From assembly GCA_029961745.1 (NCBI GenBank), contig CP124680.1, positions 558,001 to 622,000 on the forward strand: DNA of 64,000 nucleotides. The letters are read 5' to 3'. Under the pieces are notes generated by a model. That model had not been told where the DNA came from. It worked only from the letters and a program-made list of their open reading frames with translations, and ran no database searches. How positions within the stretch are numbered: position 1 is the first letter of the stretch; each line of letters opens with the position of its first letter. Source of the DNA: Nocardioides sp. L-11A. Its GTDB lineage: Bacteria > Actinomycetota > Actinomycetes > Propionibacteriales > Nocardioidaceae. The position numbers were made by a program, and so were the translations under genes. Positions 37,000 through 45,961 of the stretch are shown in pieces.

Positions 37000-37017
37000 G
37001 GGTACAACTTGTATCCC
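37000..37017. promoter_or_regulatory. GntR-type near-palindromic operator
   Basis: GGGTACAACTTGTATCCC is an inverted repeat with a one-base gap. Its right arm is the reverse complement of GGGATACAAG, also found at 33956. It lies between the divergent MFS and GNAT genes. TAGGGT at 36998-37003 could be a -10 for the GNAT gene. Confidence 0.55.
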
Positions 37018-37062
37018 AGTGTCCGTACCGAGCCCGGCGAAGGCCCGGGAGAGGATGGGGCC

Positions 37063-37593
37063 ATGCGCCCGGAGTTCCGCACCGCCACGCCCGACGACGT
37101 CCCCGCGCTGGTGGCACTGGTGGAGTCGGCGTACCGCGGCGACGCGTCGCGCGCGGGCTGGACCACCGAGGCGGACCTGTTGCACGGCCAGCGCACCGAC
37201 GTCGACGACGTCGCGCGGGTGGTCGAGGCGGCGGACAGCGTGGTGCTGGTCGCCGTCGCGCCCGAGGACGGTCGCCTCGTGGCCTGCTGCCATGTGGAGC
37301 GGCGGGGCGAGCGCGCGTACTTCGGACTGTTCGCGGTGGACCCGACCAGCCAGGGCGGTGGCCTGGGCCGGCAGATGATGGAGCGTGCCGAGGAGGTCGC
37401 CCGGACGACCTGGGGGAGCAGCCACCTGGAGATGACGGTGATCCGCCAGCGCACCGACCTGATCGCCTACTACCTGCGCCGCGGGTACGTCGACACGCAG
37501 GTGCGCTCGCCGTTCCCGTACGGCGACGAGCGGTTCGGGCTGCCCCAGCGCGACGACCTGGAGTTCACGCTGCTGGAGAAGCTGCTCGGCTGA
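37063..37593 (+). CDS. GNAT-family N-acetyltransferase
   Basis: This 176-residue acetyl-CoA-dependent acetyltransferase has the family order of strands and the pyrophosphate-binding loop SQGGGLGRQMMERAE, followed by a conserved YYLRRGYVDTQ near the end. The substrate (a small molecule or protein amine) is unknown. GAGAGG precedes the ATG at 37063. It is divergent from the MFS exporter with the operator-like palindrome between them. Confidence 0.83.
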   Translation: MRPEFRTATPDDVPALVALVESAYRGDASRAGWTTEADLLHGQRTDVDDVARVVEAADSVVLVAVAPEDGRLVACCHVERRGERAYFGLFAVDPTSQGGGLGRQMMERAEEVARTTWGSSHLEMTVIRQRTDLIAYYLRRGYVDTQVRSPFPYGDERFGLPQRDDLEFTLLEKLLG

Positions 37594-37608
37594 CCCCCGG
37601 TGCGTCCG

Positions 37609-37628
37609 TGTCCCCCGTTCGGGTGACA
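37609..37628. promoter_or_regulatory. surface-locus palindrome, copy A
   Basis: TGTCCCCCGTTCGGGTGACA, two mismatches from the perfect palindrome at 39778, lies 142 bp before the ECF sigma gene. It is one of five related copies in the surface locus. Confidence 0.6.
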
Positions 37629-37769
37629 AACGCCGGCCCAGGACGGCGTTCGCCCGCCCGAGGCGGGACGTTCGACCTAGCCTGCGGGAGGGACAGGTCT
37701 ACGGCCACGGGCCGTACGGGTGACCGGCGAGATGCCGCAGCGCGGCCAGGGCCGGGCTCAGGGGGGAAG

Positions 37770-39356
37770 ATGGAGCCTTGCTCCGAGGAAGAGCTGTTGG
37801 ACCGGGTTCGTCGGGGGGACGAGCCCGCGTTCGACGTGCTGTTCGTGCGGCACCGCGCCTATGCGCTGGGCGTGGCACGACGCGTCGTCGGTCACCGGGA
37901 CGCGGAGGACGCGGTCGCCGATGCCTTCGCCCGGATCTTCGCCATCATCAAGAACGGTGGAGGGCCGACGACGACGTTCCGGCCGTACCTGAGCGTCACG
38001 GTCCACAACGTCGCCGTCAACCGACTGCGGGGGCAGAGCCGTGAGCTGACCACGGAGCCGAACGATCTGATCCCGCTGCTGATCGAGGACGACGCCTCCG
38101 GCCAGCACCTCACCAACCGGGTGGTGCGTGACGCGTTCACGACGCTGCCCGCCCGTTGGCAGCAGGTGCTGTGGCTCTGCGAGGTCGACCGGGTCCCGCA
38201 CGAGGAGGTCGGCGACCTCCTCGGCATCAAGCCCAACGCTGTCGCCGCGCTGGCCCTGCGGGCCCGACGCGGGCTCGCGGACGCCTACCTCGCCCAGTAC
38301 GCGCAGGCTGCCGGCGCGGCCGAGTGCACGAAGGTCGTCAGCTACCTGCCCGGGTATGTCAACGGCCACCTCGCCCGGTCGCGACGGGAGGTCGTCGACC
38401 GGCACGTGCGGGACTGCGGCTCCTGTGCCGTCGCGATCATCGAGCTCGGCGAGGCGCGCCGCGACGTCAGCGCGCTGCTCGCTCCGCTCGCGCTGTCGGT
38501 GGCCGCGTCGGGAGCGGCGGGGACGGCGGCGGCCGGTGGGATCGGCGCCGTCCTCGGCGGTTCGACGGGCAAGTCGCTCACGGCCGTCCTCGCCTCGACG
38601 GCCGTCGCCGGCGCGGTGGTCGGCGTCGCGCTGGCGGCGGTCCGCATGGCCGCGCCGGACGTGACCGACGTGCCGGTCACGACGGCGCGGACCCAGACCG
38701 GCGCGGCGGCGTCTCCGGCCCCCTCCGTGCACCCCCGAACGGACCGTCGGCCTCCGCGGGCCGCCTCCCGAGCGGCACCCCGGGTCGCTGCGCCGGTCGG
38801 CCCCTCGGGGCGCGACCGCTCCGTCGACGAGCTGGACGGCGCTCTCGGCTCGGCGGCCGCGGAGCCGACGCCCTTGCCGCCACGGGCCGAGGCGCCCGCG
38901 GTCCCGCCGAGCAGCACGCTGCCCTCGCCGACGGACACCCCGACCGACACCCCGACCGCCGGCGCCGGCGACCCGCGCCTCGCCGTCCCGGCCTGGGGCA
39001 CGTCGCCCGCCGGCCCCGCGTGGCGGCGGGTCACGGTCCGGGTGGACGGGGACGGACATCCCGTCCAGGTCGTGATCAGCGGCGTCGGCGCGACCCGCTA
39101 CTGCCTGGCCGTCGGCGACGCGGCGGCGGACGCCTGCGCCTCCCGACCCGGGAACGCGCTGTGGGTCGACACGGTCCTGGCCGGGTCCGGGACCACGCAG
39201 CTGACGGTCGACGTCAAGGCCGCGCAGGCGACGTACCTCAGCTTCGGCATCGTCGGGGTCGAGGGTCGCGACGCCGACCCGGGCAACAACGAGCGGGCGA
39301 TCTCGGTGCCCTCGCCAGGACGCGACGACGCGGAGACGACCGGCTCCGTCGACTGA
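37770..39356 (+). CDS. membrane-tethered ECF sigma factor fused to zinc finger and outer domain
   Basis: This 528-residue protein joins four parts. It has an ECF sigma region 2 (about 15-60, AEDAVADAFARIF) and region 4 (about 120-175, LPARWQQVLWLCEVDRVPHEEVGDLLG). An anti-sigma-type zinc finger follows (Cys186, His212-x3-Cys216-x2-Cys219), then one membrane segment (about 268-291). The last part is an extracellular proline/threonine-rich linker with a C-terminal beta domain (about 400-510) containing two cysteines. Most ECF factors are 170-200 residues and have a separate anti-sigma partner. Some actinobacterial ECF groups have such C-terminal extensions. It likely senses the envelope and controls nearby surface genes. 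Confidence 0.85.
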   Translation: MEPCSEEELLDRVRRGDEPAFDVLFVRHRAYALGVARRVVGHRDAEDAVADAFARIFAIIKNGGGPTTTFRPYLSVTVHNVAVNRLRGQSRELTTEPNDLIPLLIEDDASGQHLTNRVVRDAFTTLPARWQQVLWLCEVDRVPHEEVGDLLGIKPNAVAALALRARRGLADAYLAQYAQAAGAAECTKVVSYLPGYVNGHLARSRREVVDRHVRDCGSCAVAIIELGEARRDVSALLAPLALSVAASGAAGTAAAGGIGAVLGGSTGKSLTAVLASTAVAGAVVGVALAAVRMAAPDVTDVPVTTARTQTGAAASPAPSVHPRTDRRPPRAASRAAPRVAAPVGPSGRDRSVDELDGALGSAAAEPTPLPPRAEAPAVPPSSTLPSPTDTPTDTPTAGAGDPRLAVPAWGTSPAGPAWRRVTVRVDGDGHPVQVVISGVGATRYCLAVGDAAADACASRPGNALWVDTVLAGSGTTQLTVDVKAAQATYLSFGIVGVEGRDADPGNNERAISVPSPGRDDAETTGSVD

Positions 39357-39405
39357 TCCGGCGCCCGTCCCGGGATGGTCAGAACTTTTTCTTCCGAGTC
39401 GCGTC

Positions 39406-39765
39406 ATGTCGGCCGAGCACGGGTGTCTCCCGGGCATGGGAGCAGTCACCACGAACCGCTGGTCGGACGATCCGTCGCCCGAACGGGCCGACGATCCTCG
39501 GACCGAGGCGGCCTTGCAGCTGTTGCTCGATCACGTCATCAGCGAGAGCGTCGCCGACCTCGACCGGCCGCACGTCCTGACCATCACCGAGGCCGGTTCC
39601 ACCTACGTCTCGGGTCCGTACGCCGACGCCCAGGCGGCGTTGTGCGCATCGGAGGACGACCGACGGGTCAACGCCGACGTGGAGGGAGAGCGCAGCTATC
39701 GCGTCACGCCGCTGCTGCCGCCGTTCTGCCGCCACCTGGTGGAGCGATCGAGGGGACGCGGATGA
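39406..39765 (+). CDS. small hypothetical protein
   Basis: I do not recognise this 119-residue protein (109 if the ATG at 39436 is used). It is acidic in its first half, has no membrane segment or signal, and contains DRPHVLTITEAGSTYVSGPY and ERSYRVTPLLPP. Neither start has a good ribosome site. It lies between the ECF sigma and adhesin-sortase genes. A run of five T at 39384 may end the sigma transcript. It may encode an unrelated small cytoplasmic protein. Confidence 0.5.
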   Translation: MSAEHGCLPGMGAVTTNRWSDDPSPERADDPRTEAALQLLLDHVISESVADLDRPHVLTITEAGSTYVSGPYADAQAALCASEDDRRVNADVEGERSYRVTPLLPPFCRHLVERSRGRG

Positions 39766-39777
39766 GCGGCCCGTTCC

Positions 39778-39797
39778 TGTCCCCCGTACGGGGGACA
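39778..39797. promoter_or_regulatory. surface-locus palindrome, copy B (perfect)
   Basis: TGTCCCCCGTACGGGGGACA is a perfect 20-bp palindrome followed by TTCGG. It lies 165 bp before the adhesin-sortase gene at 39962. Four diverged copies lie upstream of other surface-locus genes. A site for a dimeric regulator is the simplest reading. Confidence 0.7.
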
Positions 39798-39961
39798 TTC
39801 GGCCGTGGCACCGGCGCTCCCGACCTCATGGCTCGTTTCGGTTCATACGAGATCCCGGCGCCCCGGGTGCCGTCCCGGGACCGGGCCGGAGACGTGCGGA
39901 TCCATGTCGAACGACCTGTTCGTCGCGCACCACGCGACGTCGAGATGAAGGGGACAGATCA

Positions 39962-42520
39962 GTGAGCAGACGGAGTTGGGGCCACCGAGCGTGGCGGATC
40001 TGGGTGGTGGGCCTGGCCCTCGCCCTGGGTGCGGTGGCGATGCCGTCGATGACGCCTTCCGCGTCAGCCGGCGTCGTGCCGGGAGACACGCTGTGGGTCG
40101 GCCCGAAGATGCAGGGCTACCCGGGCACGGGTATCCACGGCATCTTCAAGGAGACCCCTCCCGACATCACCAACCTGGGGACGCCGGACTACTGGGGCTA
40201 CTGCATCGAGCAGCCCGTCTCGGCCAAGTCCTACCGGAACGGCGAGGTCGTCGATCCCTCGGAGTATCTCGGCAGCAACCACTTCAACGATCCCGCCATC
40301 CAGGAGAAGGTCCGGTGGGTGCTGGCGCACAGCTATCCGTACCTGAGCCTGGCGGAGTTCGCGGCCGCCTCCGGTGTCGCGAACATCTCGGTCGACGACG
40401 CGATCGAGGCCGCCCAGTACGCCATCTGGCGCTACACCGACCTCACCTTCGACGCCGCCTGGGACTGGGAGACTCCGGACTCGGAGGCCGCCTACTGGTA
40501 TCTCGTCAACGGCGCCAACGCCAGCACCGGCACGACCACCTTCCCGTCCGTCACCGCGTCCGTCACCGCCCCGGCCGGCGCGCAGCAGGCGGGCACCCTG
40601 GTCGGCCCGTTCACGGTGCACACCAACCAGCCGACGGTCAGCCTCACCGTCGCTCCCGACGTCGCCGTGACCGACGCGTCGGGCACGCCGGTCAACGACG
40701 CGGCCGTCACCGACGGCCAGCAGATCTACCTCGACCTGCGGGGTTCGACGACCGCCGGCGCCGCCACGGTCACCGTGACCGCCCAGGGCGCCGGCGGCAG
40801 CGGGAACATCATCTCGGTGCCCAACACGGCCGGCGGTACGCCGACGGCCGGCGACCACGCCCAGACGCTGATCCTGATCGAGCCGAGCACCGCCACCACC
40901 ACCGGATCGGCAACCGTCACCTGGACCGCCGCCCAGGCTCCGTCGATCGGGACCACGCTGGTCGACAAGGCCGACGGCGACCACACCATCCCCGCCGGGG
41001 GTGGCACGGTCGTGGACACCATCGCCTACCAGGGCCTGACCCCCGGCGCGACGTACACCGTCACGGGAGAGCTGATGAGGAAGTCGGACGGCTTCCCGAC
41101 CGGGATCACCGGCACCAGGACCTTCACCCCGACGTCGGCCGAGGGCAGCGTCGAGGTCGAGTTCACGGTTCCGTCGGGCTATGCCGGTGAGTCGCTGGTG
41201 GCCTTCGAAGAGCTGTGGGTGACGGTCGACGGCGAGGACATGTTCCTCGTCGATCACAAGGACATCGATGACGACGCGCAGACGGTGGCGGTCGCCAAGG
41301 GTGCGCCGACCGTCAACACCCAGGCCTCCGGGGCCACCGCCACGGTCGGCACGGCCCTGCACGACGTCGTGACCATCACCGGGTTCGTCCCGGGTGGCAA
41401 CGCCACGGGCACCGCGGTCCTCTACGGCCCGGTCTCCGCGGTCGACGACACCGTCTGCACCCCGGCGAACGTGGCCGGCACGGTCACCTTCACCCCTCAG
41501 AACGGGACGCTCTCGACCCCGACCGTCACTGTCACCCAGCCGGGTCTCTACACCTGGCAGGTCACCGTGAGCGCGGACAACCGCAATGACAAGGCCACCC
41601 ACGCCTGCGGTCTGGCGGCCGAGACGACCAAGGTCGTGCAGCCGGACACCGGCGCGGGCGGTCAGTCGACGGTCTCGCTGACGACGGAGACCTCACACGA
41701 CCAGGCCAAGCCCGGCGTCCACCTCTTCGACAAGGTCACCATCACCGGCTTCGTGCCAGGACACGGCGCCACCGGCTCGGCCACCCTGTACGGACCGTTC
41801 GCGTCGCGCGACGAGATCACCTGCACCGCGGCCACGGCTGTCGGGACGGTCAGCTTCACGCCCGGCAACGGACTCGTCCAGACGCCGACGGTCCAGGTGA
41901 ACCGGACGGGCTACTACACCTGGGTCGCGTCGACGACGGCCGACAGCCGCAACACGGCCGCGTCGCACGCCTGCGGCCTGGAGTCGGAGACGACCCTGGT
42001 GCGCAAGCCGGCCTACCCGGCGCCCGTGGTCAGCACGGGCTTCAGCGCCGCCGGAGCGGATGTCGCCGGACGCCGTGGCATCGAGCGGATCCGCATCCCG
42101 TCGCTGGGCGTCGACGCCCGCACGTCGCCGGTCGGCATCAAGCGCGGCACGATGCAGGTGCCCGGCAATGTCGCCCGCACCGGCCGGCTCCGGCAGTCCG
42201 CCGCCGTCGGTGACCTGATCGGTACGACGGTCATCGCCGGCCACGTCTCCGACCGCCACGACCGGCCGGGTGCGTTCTGGAAGCTCGCCAAGGCCCGCAA
42301 GGGCAAGGTCGTCACGGTGCGCCAGGGCGGCATGAAGGTGCGCTACCGGGTCACCTCGGTCGAGAGGTTCTCGCGGGCCTCGACGCTGCCCGACCGGTTC
42401 TTCTCGACGACCGGTGAGCACCAGCTCGTGCTGATCAGCTGCGCCGGAAAGGTGACGACGCCGGGCGGTGGGTTCCACTACCGCCAGAACGTCGTGGTCA
42501 CCGCGGTCCCGCTCCGCTGA
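39962..42520 (+). CDS. thioester/VaFE adhesin fused to a sortase domain
   Basis: This 852-residue secreted protein has, in order: a signal peptide (to about residue 36); a TQXA thioester domain with Cys81 (GYCIEQ) and Gln152 (AAQYAIW) able to form an internal thioester; a linker domain; a VaFE/T-Q ester-type domain (TTLVDKADGDH to LVAFEELWV); and two similar domains of about 105 residues with two cysteines each. It ends in a complete sortase domain with His761 (IAGHVSD), Cys827 (LISCAG) and Arg841 (HYRQN). Adhesins normally end in a sorting signal and are attached by a separate sortase. The GTG at 39962 follows AAGGGGACAG. A palindrome lies 165 bp upstream. Confidence 0.88.
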   Translation: MSRRSWGHRAWRIWVVGLALALGAVAMPSMTPSASAGVVPGDTLWVGPKMQGYPGTGIHGIFKETPPDITNLGTPDYWGYCIEQPVSAKSYRNGEVVDPSEYLGSNHFNDPAIQEKVRWVLAHSYPYLSLAEFAAASGVANISVDDAIEAAQYAIWRYTDLTFDAAWDWETPDSEAAYWYLVNGANASTGTTTFPSVTASVTAPAGAQQAGTLVGPFTVHTNQPTVSLTVAPDVAVTDASGTPVNDAAVTDGQQIYLDLRGSTTAGAATVTVTAQGAGGSGNIISVPNTAGGTPTAGDHAQTLILIEPSTATTTGSATVTWTAAQAPSIGTTLVDKADGDHTIPAGGGTVVDTIAYQGLTPGATYTVTGELMRKSDGFPTGITGTRTFTPTSAEGSVEVEFTVPSGYAGESLVAFEELWVTVDGEDMFLVDHKDIDDDAQTVAVAKGAPTVNTQASGATATVGTALHDVVTITGFVPGGNATGTAVLYGPVSAVDDTVCTPANVAGTVTFTPQNGTLSTPTVTVTQPGLYTWQVTVSADNRNDKATHACGLAAETTKVVQPDTGAGGQSTVSLTTETSHDQAKPGVHLFDKVTITGFVPGHGATGSATLYGPFASRDEITCTAATAVGTVSFTPGNGLVQTPTVQVNRTGYYTWVASTTADSRNTAASHACGLESETTLVRKPAYPAPVVSTGFSAAGADVAGRRGIERIRIPSLGVDARTSPVGIKRGTMQVPGNVARTGRLRQSAAVGDLIGTTVIAGHVSDRHDRPGAFWKLAKARKGKVVTVRQGGMKVRYRVTSVERFSRASTLPDRFFSTTGEHQLVLISCAGKVTTPGGGFHYRQNVVVTAVPLR

Positions 42521-42628
42521 GGTCCCGCGAGCAGGTCCCGGCGGCGGTGGTTGCGTTCTCGACCACCGTCGCCGGGCCCCCTGTCCGGGTGCCACGGGAT
42601 CGGGGCCGCCGTCGCGTGCCCGAGCGGG

Positions 42629-44971
42629 TCAGGACCGGGGACCGACGACGATCTGGGCGACGTCCTGGTCGGCGACCGACAGCACGGTCGCGCTGGTGGC
42701 CAGCGGGCCGGACGCCGCCCGGACGCCGTCGCGCAGGTGCGGGTGGGCGCCCACCAGGGTCGCGCGCGCTCCGGTGGGCCCGGGGAAGAGGGTGACGGTC
42801 AGCTCCGTGCCGGACGGCGTACCGGCCACGACGGTGAGCAGCAGACCGCCGAGGTCGGCTGCCACGTCGGCGGGCAGATCGTCGCCGCCCGCCCGCACGA
42901 CCAGGCGTACGCCGTGGTCGTGGGCGTCGCTCAGGGCCTGGGCGAACCAGTGGCCCATGTGCACCAGGTCCGGGTGGAGCAGGGTGAGCTGACGCAGGTA
43001 GGCCTCCTCCACGGCGCACTGCGCGCGCAGCACGGGGTCGCCGGGGTCGGTGGCACCGCGGGCGTTCTCCAGCAGGCCGAGGGAGCGGTTCAGTCCGGCC
43101 GCGCGCCATCGGGCCCGGGTCCGGTCGGCGGCCGCGCGTGCCGCCAGCTCGGTCCGCGCGGCCCAGGCGGCGCGCTGGTCGGCGGCGGCGCGGGCGCCGA
43201 TCGCGCCGATCGCGTGCTGGAACCGCCGCCACGCGGCGACCAGGCCCAGGGCCGCCGCGCCCGCCATCAGCACGATCGTCTGGGCCGAGGTGGAGGAGCG
43301 CCCGACGGCGACGGCGACGGCGAGCACCACGACGGCGTACCCGACGCCGGCCCAGACGACGGTCGTCGGTCGGGGGCCCAACTCGGCGAGGATGACGAGG
43401 AGACCGGTGGCGCCGACGGCCTGCCACAGCACCGGATCGTCGCGGCCGTAGTCGACGGCGGCGGCGGAGAGCACGAAGGCGGCGGCTGCCGCCACGGCGA
43501 TCAGGACCACGCTTCCGAGCGGGAGGGTGCGCCGGTTCCGCGTGGTCCACCAGGCCAGGGCGGCGCCGAGGGCGGCGACGGTCGCCATGAGGTACTCCGT
43601 GGTGGGCTCACCGGGGTGGTTGCCCACGGCGAGGACGAAGCCGACAGCCGCCACCCCGGCGCCGTACAGAAGGCAGGCGCGTCGGCGCAGGACCCGGACC
43701 ACGCGGGCGAGATCGCCCCGGCCGCCGTGTGGGCGCCGCTCAGGGGCGGAGGGCCGGCGCACGGTGAGGGTCACCCGGGTGCCGAGGCCCGGGGCGGTGT
43801 CGAGCGCGACATCGATGTCGGCCTGCGCGGCCCGCTCGACGACCGAGGTCGCCAGGCCGCCGGACAGTCCGGCACCGCTCTCGAAGCCGACCCCGTCGTC
43901 GGACACCGTGACCACGAGGTCGCCGTTCCGCATCTCGGCATGCACCCGGACCTCGTCGACGCCGGCGTGCTTCGCGGCGTTCTGGACCAGCTCGGTCGTC
44001 GCGCGCCGCAGCGCCCGCAGCCGCTGGGGGGCGAGCCGGCCCTCGAGGTCGGCGAGGGTGTCGTCATCCAGGCCGAGGTGGCGAACCCGGACCCGCGCGT
44101 CGTACGACGCCGCTCGGATCCCGCCCTCGTCGGCCACCGGCTCGGCGCCGGCCTGCAGCGCCGCGACGGTCGCGATGTCGCGGGCACAGCGTTGCCGGAC
44201 CGCCTCGGGATCGCGGACCGCGCCGCCCCCGCTGGCGATGGCGGCGAGGGTGTTGATCACGGTGTCGTGGAGGACCCGGGCGTCCTCGGCCGCGGCCTGG
44301 CTGGCGGCCGCGTGGGCGACGACAGCGGCCTGGTCGCGGTGTGCCGCCGCCCCCTCCTCGTCGGCCCGGGCCGCGAACTCGAAGAGATAGGACTGCCCGA
44401 TCCGGGTGGCCAGCACGATCGACCACTGGGTCACGAACACGGCCACCGGCAGCGTCGGGGGCAGGTCGGGCCGCAGGAGCAGCATCGCCGTCGGCACCGA
44501 CACCGAGGCGAGCGCGGGCAGCACCAGGGCGGTGCGGCCACGCAGGACGAATGTCGGCGCGCCCCCGCCGAGATTCATCATCCAGCAGGACGCGAACAGC
44601 AGCGGGTCGTCCATGGAGTCGGCCGCGGCCCAGTCGGCCACGAAGAGCAGGTAGACCGCGACGACCGGGACCCAGGCCGGCAGCCGTCCCGCGCGCGCGA
44701 CCAGGGTCGCCGCCAACGCGACCGCGTGGGCGGCGAGGAGTGGCAGCAGCGGCGGCAGCGGGCCCGGCGACGCGACGACGGCGAGGAGCATGACGACCTG
44801 CCAGCCGGCGGTCGCCGTCAGGAGAGCGCGGACCAGCGCGTCCGTCAGCGTGCGGGTCGCCCAGCCCTCCGTCGCGGGGACGAAGGGGGCGGCACGGCCG
44901 ATCAGGTCACGGGCCACGTCGACGGCGCGCTCCCGTCCCGGGTTCCCGCCGGGCACTCGGACGGTCTGCAC
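42629..44971 (-). CDS. large two-module sensor histidine kinase
   Basis: This 780-residue kinase is a third member of the large family. It has membrane segments (about 45-195), an H-box RVLHDTVINTLAAIASGG (His235), a HATPase domain with N-box ELVQNAAKHAG and DDGVGFESG, a second membrane region (about 440-580), and a C-terminal module with DPGDPVLRAQCAVEEAYLRQ, LTLLHPDLVHMGHWF and HDHGVRLVVR. The GTG at 44971 follows agggtga. It is divergent from the response regulator gene at 45092, its likely partner. Confidence 0.86.
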   Translation of the reverse strand: MQTVRVPGGNPGRERAVDVARDLIGRAAPFVPATEGWATRTLTDALVRALLTATAGWQVVMLLAVVASPGPLPPLLPLLAAHAVALAATLVARAGRLPAWVPVVAVYLLFVADWAAADSMDDPLLFASCWMMNLGGGAPTFVLRGRTALVLPALASVSVPTAMLLLRPDLPPTLPVAVFVTQWSIVLATRIGQSYLFEFAARADEEGAAAHRDQAAVVAHAAASQAAAEDARVLHDTVINTLAAIASGGGAVRDPEAVRQRCARDIATVAALQAGAEPVADEGGIRAASYDARVRVRHLGLDDDTLADLEGRLAPQRLRALRRATTELVQNAAKHAGVDEVRVHAEMRNGDLVVTVSDDGVGFESGAGLSGGLATSVVERAAQADIDVALDTAPGLGTRVTLTVRRPSAPERRPHGGRGDLARVVRVLRRRACLLYGAGVAAVGFVLAVGNHPGEPTTEYLMATVAALGAALAWWTTRNRRTLPLGSVVLIAVAAAAAFVLSAAAVDYGRDDPVLWQAVGATGLLVILAELGPRPTTVVWAGVGYAVVVLAVAVAVGRSSTSAQTIVLMAGAAALGLVAAWRRFQHAIGAIGARAAADQRAAWAARTELAARAAADRTRARWRAAGLNRSLGLLENARGATDPGDPVLRAQCAVEEAYLRQLTLLHPDLVHMGHWFAQALSDAHDHGVRLVVRAGGDDLPADVAADLGGLLLTVVAGTPSGTELTVTLFPGPTGARATLVGAHPHLRDGVRAASGPLATSATVLSVADQDVAQIVVGPRS

Positions 44972-45002
44972 CGGATCACCCTGCCGTACGCCGCGTGCGG
45001 TC

Positions 45003-45058
45003 GTGGCGGAAGTCGCCACTTTCGCCCCGGAGCGCACCGCCGCCGGCGCTCCGGGGCG
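45003..45058. promoter_or_regulatory. two inverted repeats between kinase and regulator genes
   Basis: GTGGCG/CGCCAC (45003-45008, 45014-45019) and a perfect 12-bp repeat CGCCCCGGAGCG/CGCTCCGGGGCG (45023-45034, 45047-45058) lie in the 120-bp divergent region. They may be operators. They do not match the CCCCCG palindromes found elsewhere in the locus. Confidence 0.45.
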
Positions 45059-45091
45059 GACGAGTTCGACTCACCCGCACACAACCGACCG

Positions 45092-45784
45092 ATGAACTGC
45101 CACAATGCCCCTGTGGCAGCTGGGGAGGCGGCGTCCGAGGTCTGGCGTGTGGCATTGGTGGAGGACCACCTGCTGCAGCGCCGTCGTACCGAGGAGATTC
45201 TCGGCCACCAGTCAGGGCTGGTGGTGGTGGCGAGCTGCAGCACGCTCCCGGAGTTCCTGGCCTGGGTCCAGCGGGCGCCTGCCCACACCCGCCCCCACCT
45301 GCTCGTCCTCGACCTCAGCGTCGACCGGGGGCCGAGTGTCGACCCCGACGTCGTCGGACGACTCGTCGACGCCGGCCTGCGGATCCTCGTGCTCTCGGCG
45401 CTCGCCTCGCCCGGTCTGGTCCGCTCGGTGATCAAGGCCGGGGTGTCCGGCATCGTGGGCAAGCGCGACTCGGAGCAGGACGTCATCGAGGCCGTGTGGA
45501 CGGTGCTCCGGCAGGGCGAGTGGATGACGCCCGACCTGGCGGCCGTCATCGCCGCCGACGCCGACCGCCCCCAGCTCAGCGACCAGGAGGAGCGGGCCCT
45601 GGTGCTCTATGCCTCCGGGCTCACCCTCGGTGCGGTCGCCGAGGCGCTGGGGGTCAAGCCCGAGTCGGCGAAGACCTATATCGGCCGGGTGAAGGGCAAG
45701 TACGCCGCGGCGGGGCGGCCGGTGCGCTCGAAGGTCGAGCTCAGCCGGATCGCGGTGGACGACGGGTACGTCGAGCGCGGGTGA
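45092..45784 (+). CDS. LuxR-family response regulator, twin 1
   Basis: This 230-residue regulator has a receiver domain (ALVEDH, phospho-acceptor Asp74 in LVLDLS, Lys124 in VGKRDSE) and a LuxR-type DNA-binding domain (LSDQEERALVLYASGLTLGA, then KTYIGRVKGKYA). The DNA-binding part is nearly the same as in the regulator at 48160, which is 231 residues. The ATG at 45092 gives matching length; a GTG at 45113 is possible. Its divergent neighbour is a large kinase, its probable partner. Confidence 0.88.
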   Translation: MNCHNAPVAAGEAASEVWRVALVEDHLLQRRRTEEILGHQSGLVVVASCSTLPEFLAWVQRAPAHTRPHLLVLDLSVDRGPSVDPDVVGRLVDAGLRILVLSALASPGLVRSVIKAGVSGIVGKRDSEQDVIEAVWTVLRQGEWMTPDLAAVIAADADRPQLSDQEERALVLYASGLTLGAVAEALGVKPESAKTYIGRVKGKYAAAGRPVRSKVELSRIAVDDGYVERG

Positions 45785-45890
45785 CGATGCCCCGGGCCGA
45801 GGGCCGGCGCGGCCGCCGCCGGATGCCCGCCTGACCGCGTCCGTCGACCGGCGGTGCGGCGCGCCTCCTGCGCCTGGTCCACCTACGACG

Positions 45891-45922
45891 AAGGGGCCGC
45901 ACCCCGTCGGGTGCGGCCCCTT
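45891..45922. terminator. bidirectional hairpin terminator
   Basis: A perfect 14-bp stem (AAGGGGCCGCACCC and complement) with loop CGTC lies between the convergent regulator and glycine-rich surface protein genes. Confidence 0.8.
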
Positions 45923-45961
45923 CACCTTCGACATCCTCCCCCCGGGAGATGTCTGTCTGAC

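Noticed and set aside
42551..45091. Long plus-strand open frame leading into the LuxR regulator
   Set aside because: It is antisense to the kinase at 42629 with no recognisable domain. The regulator starts at 45092, matching its twin in length.
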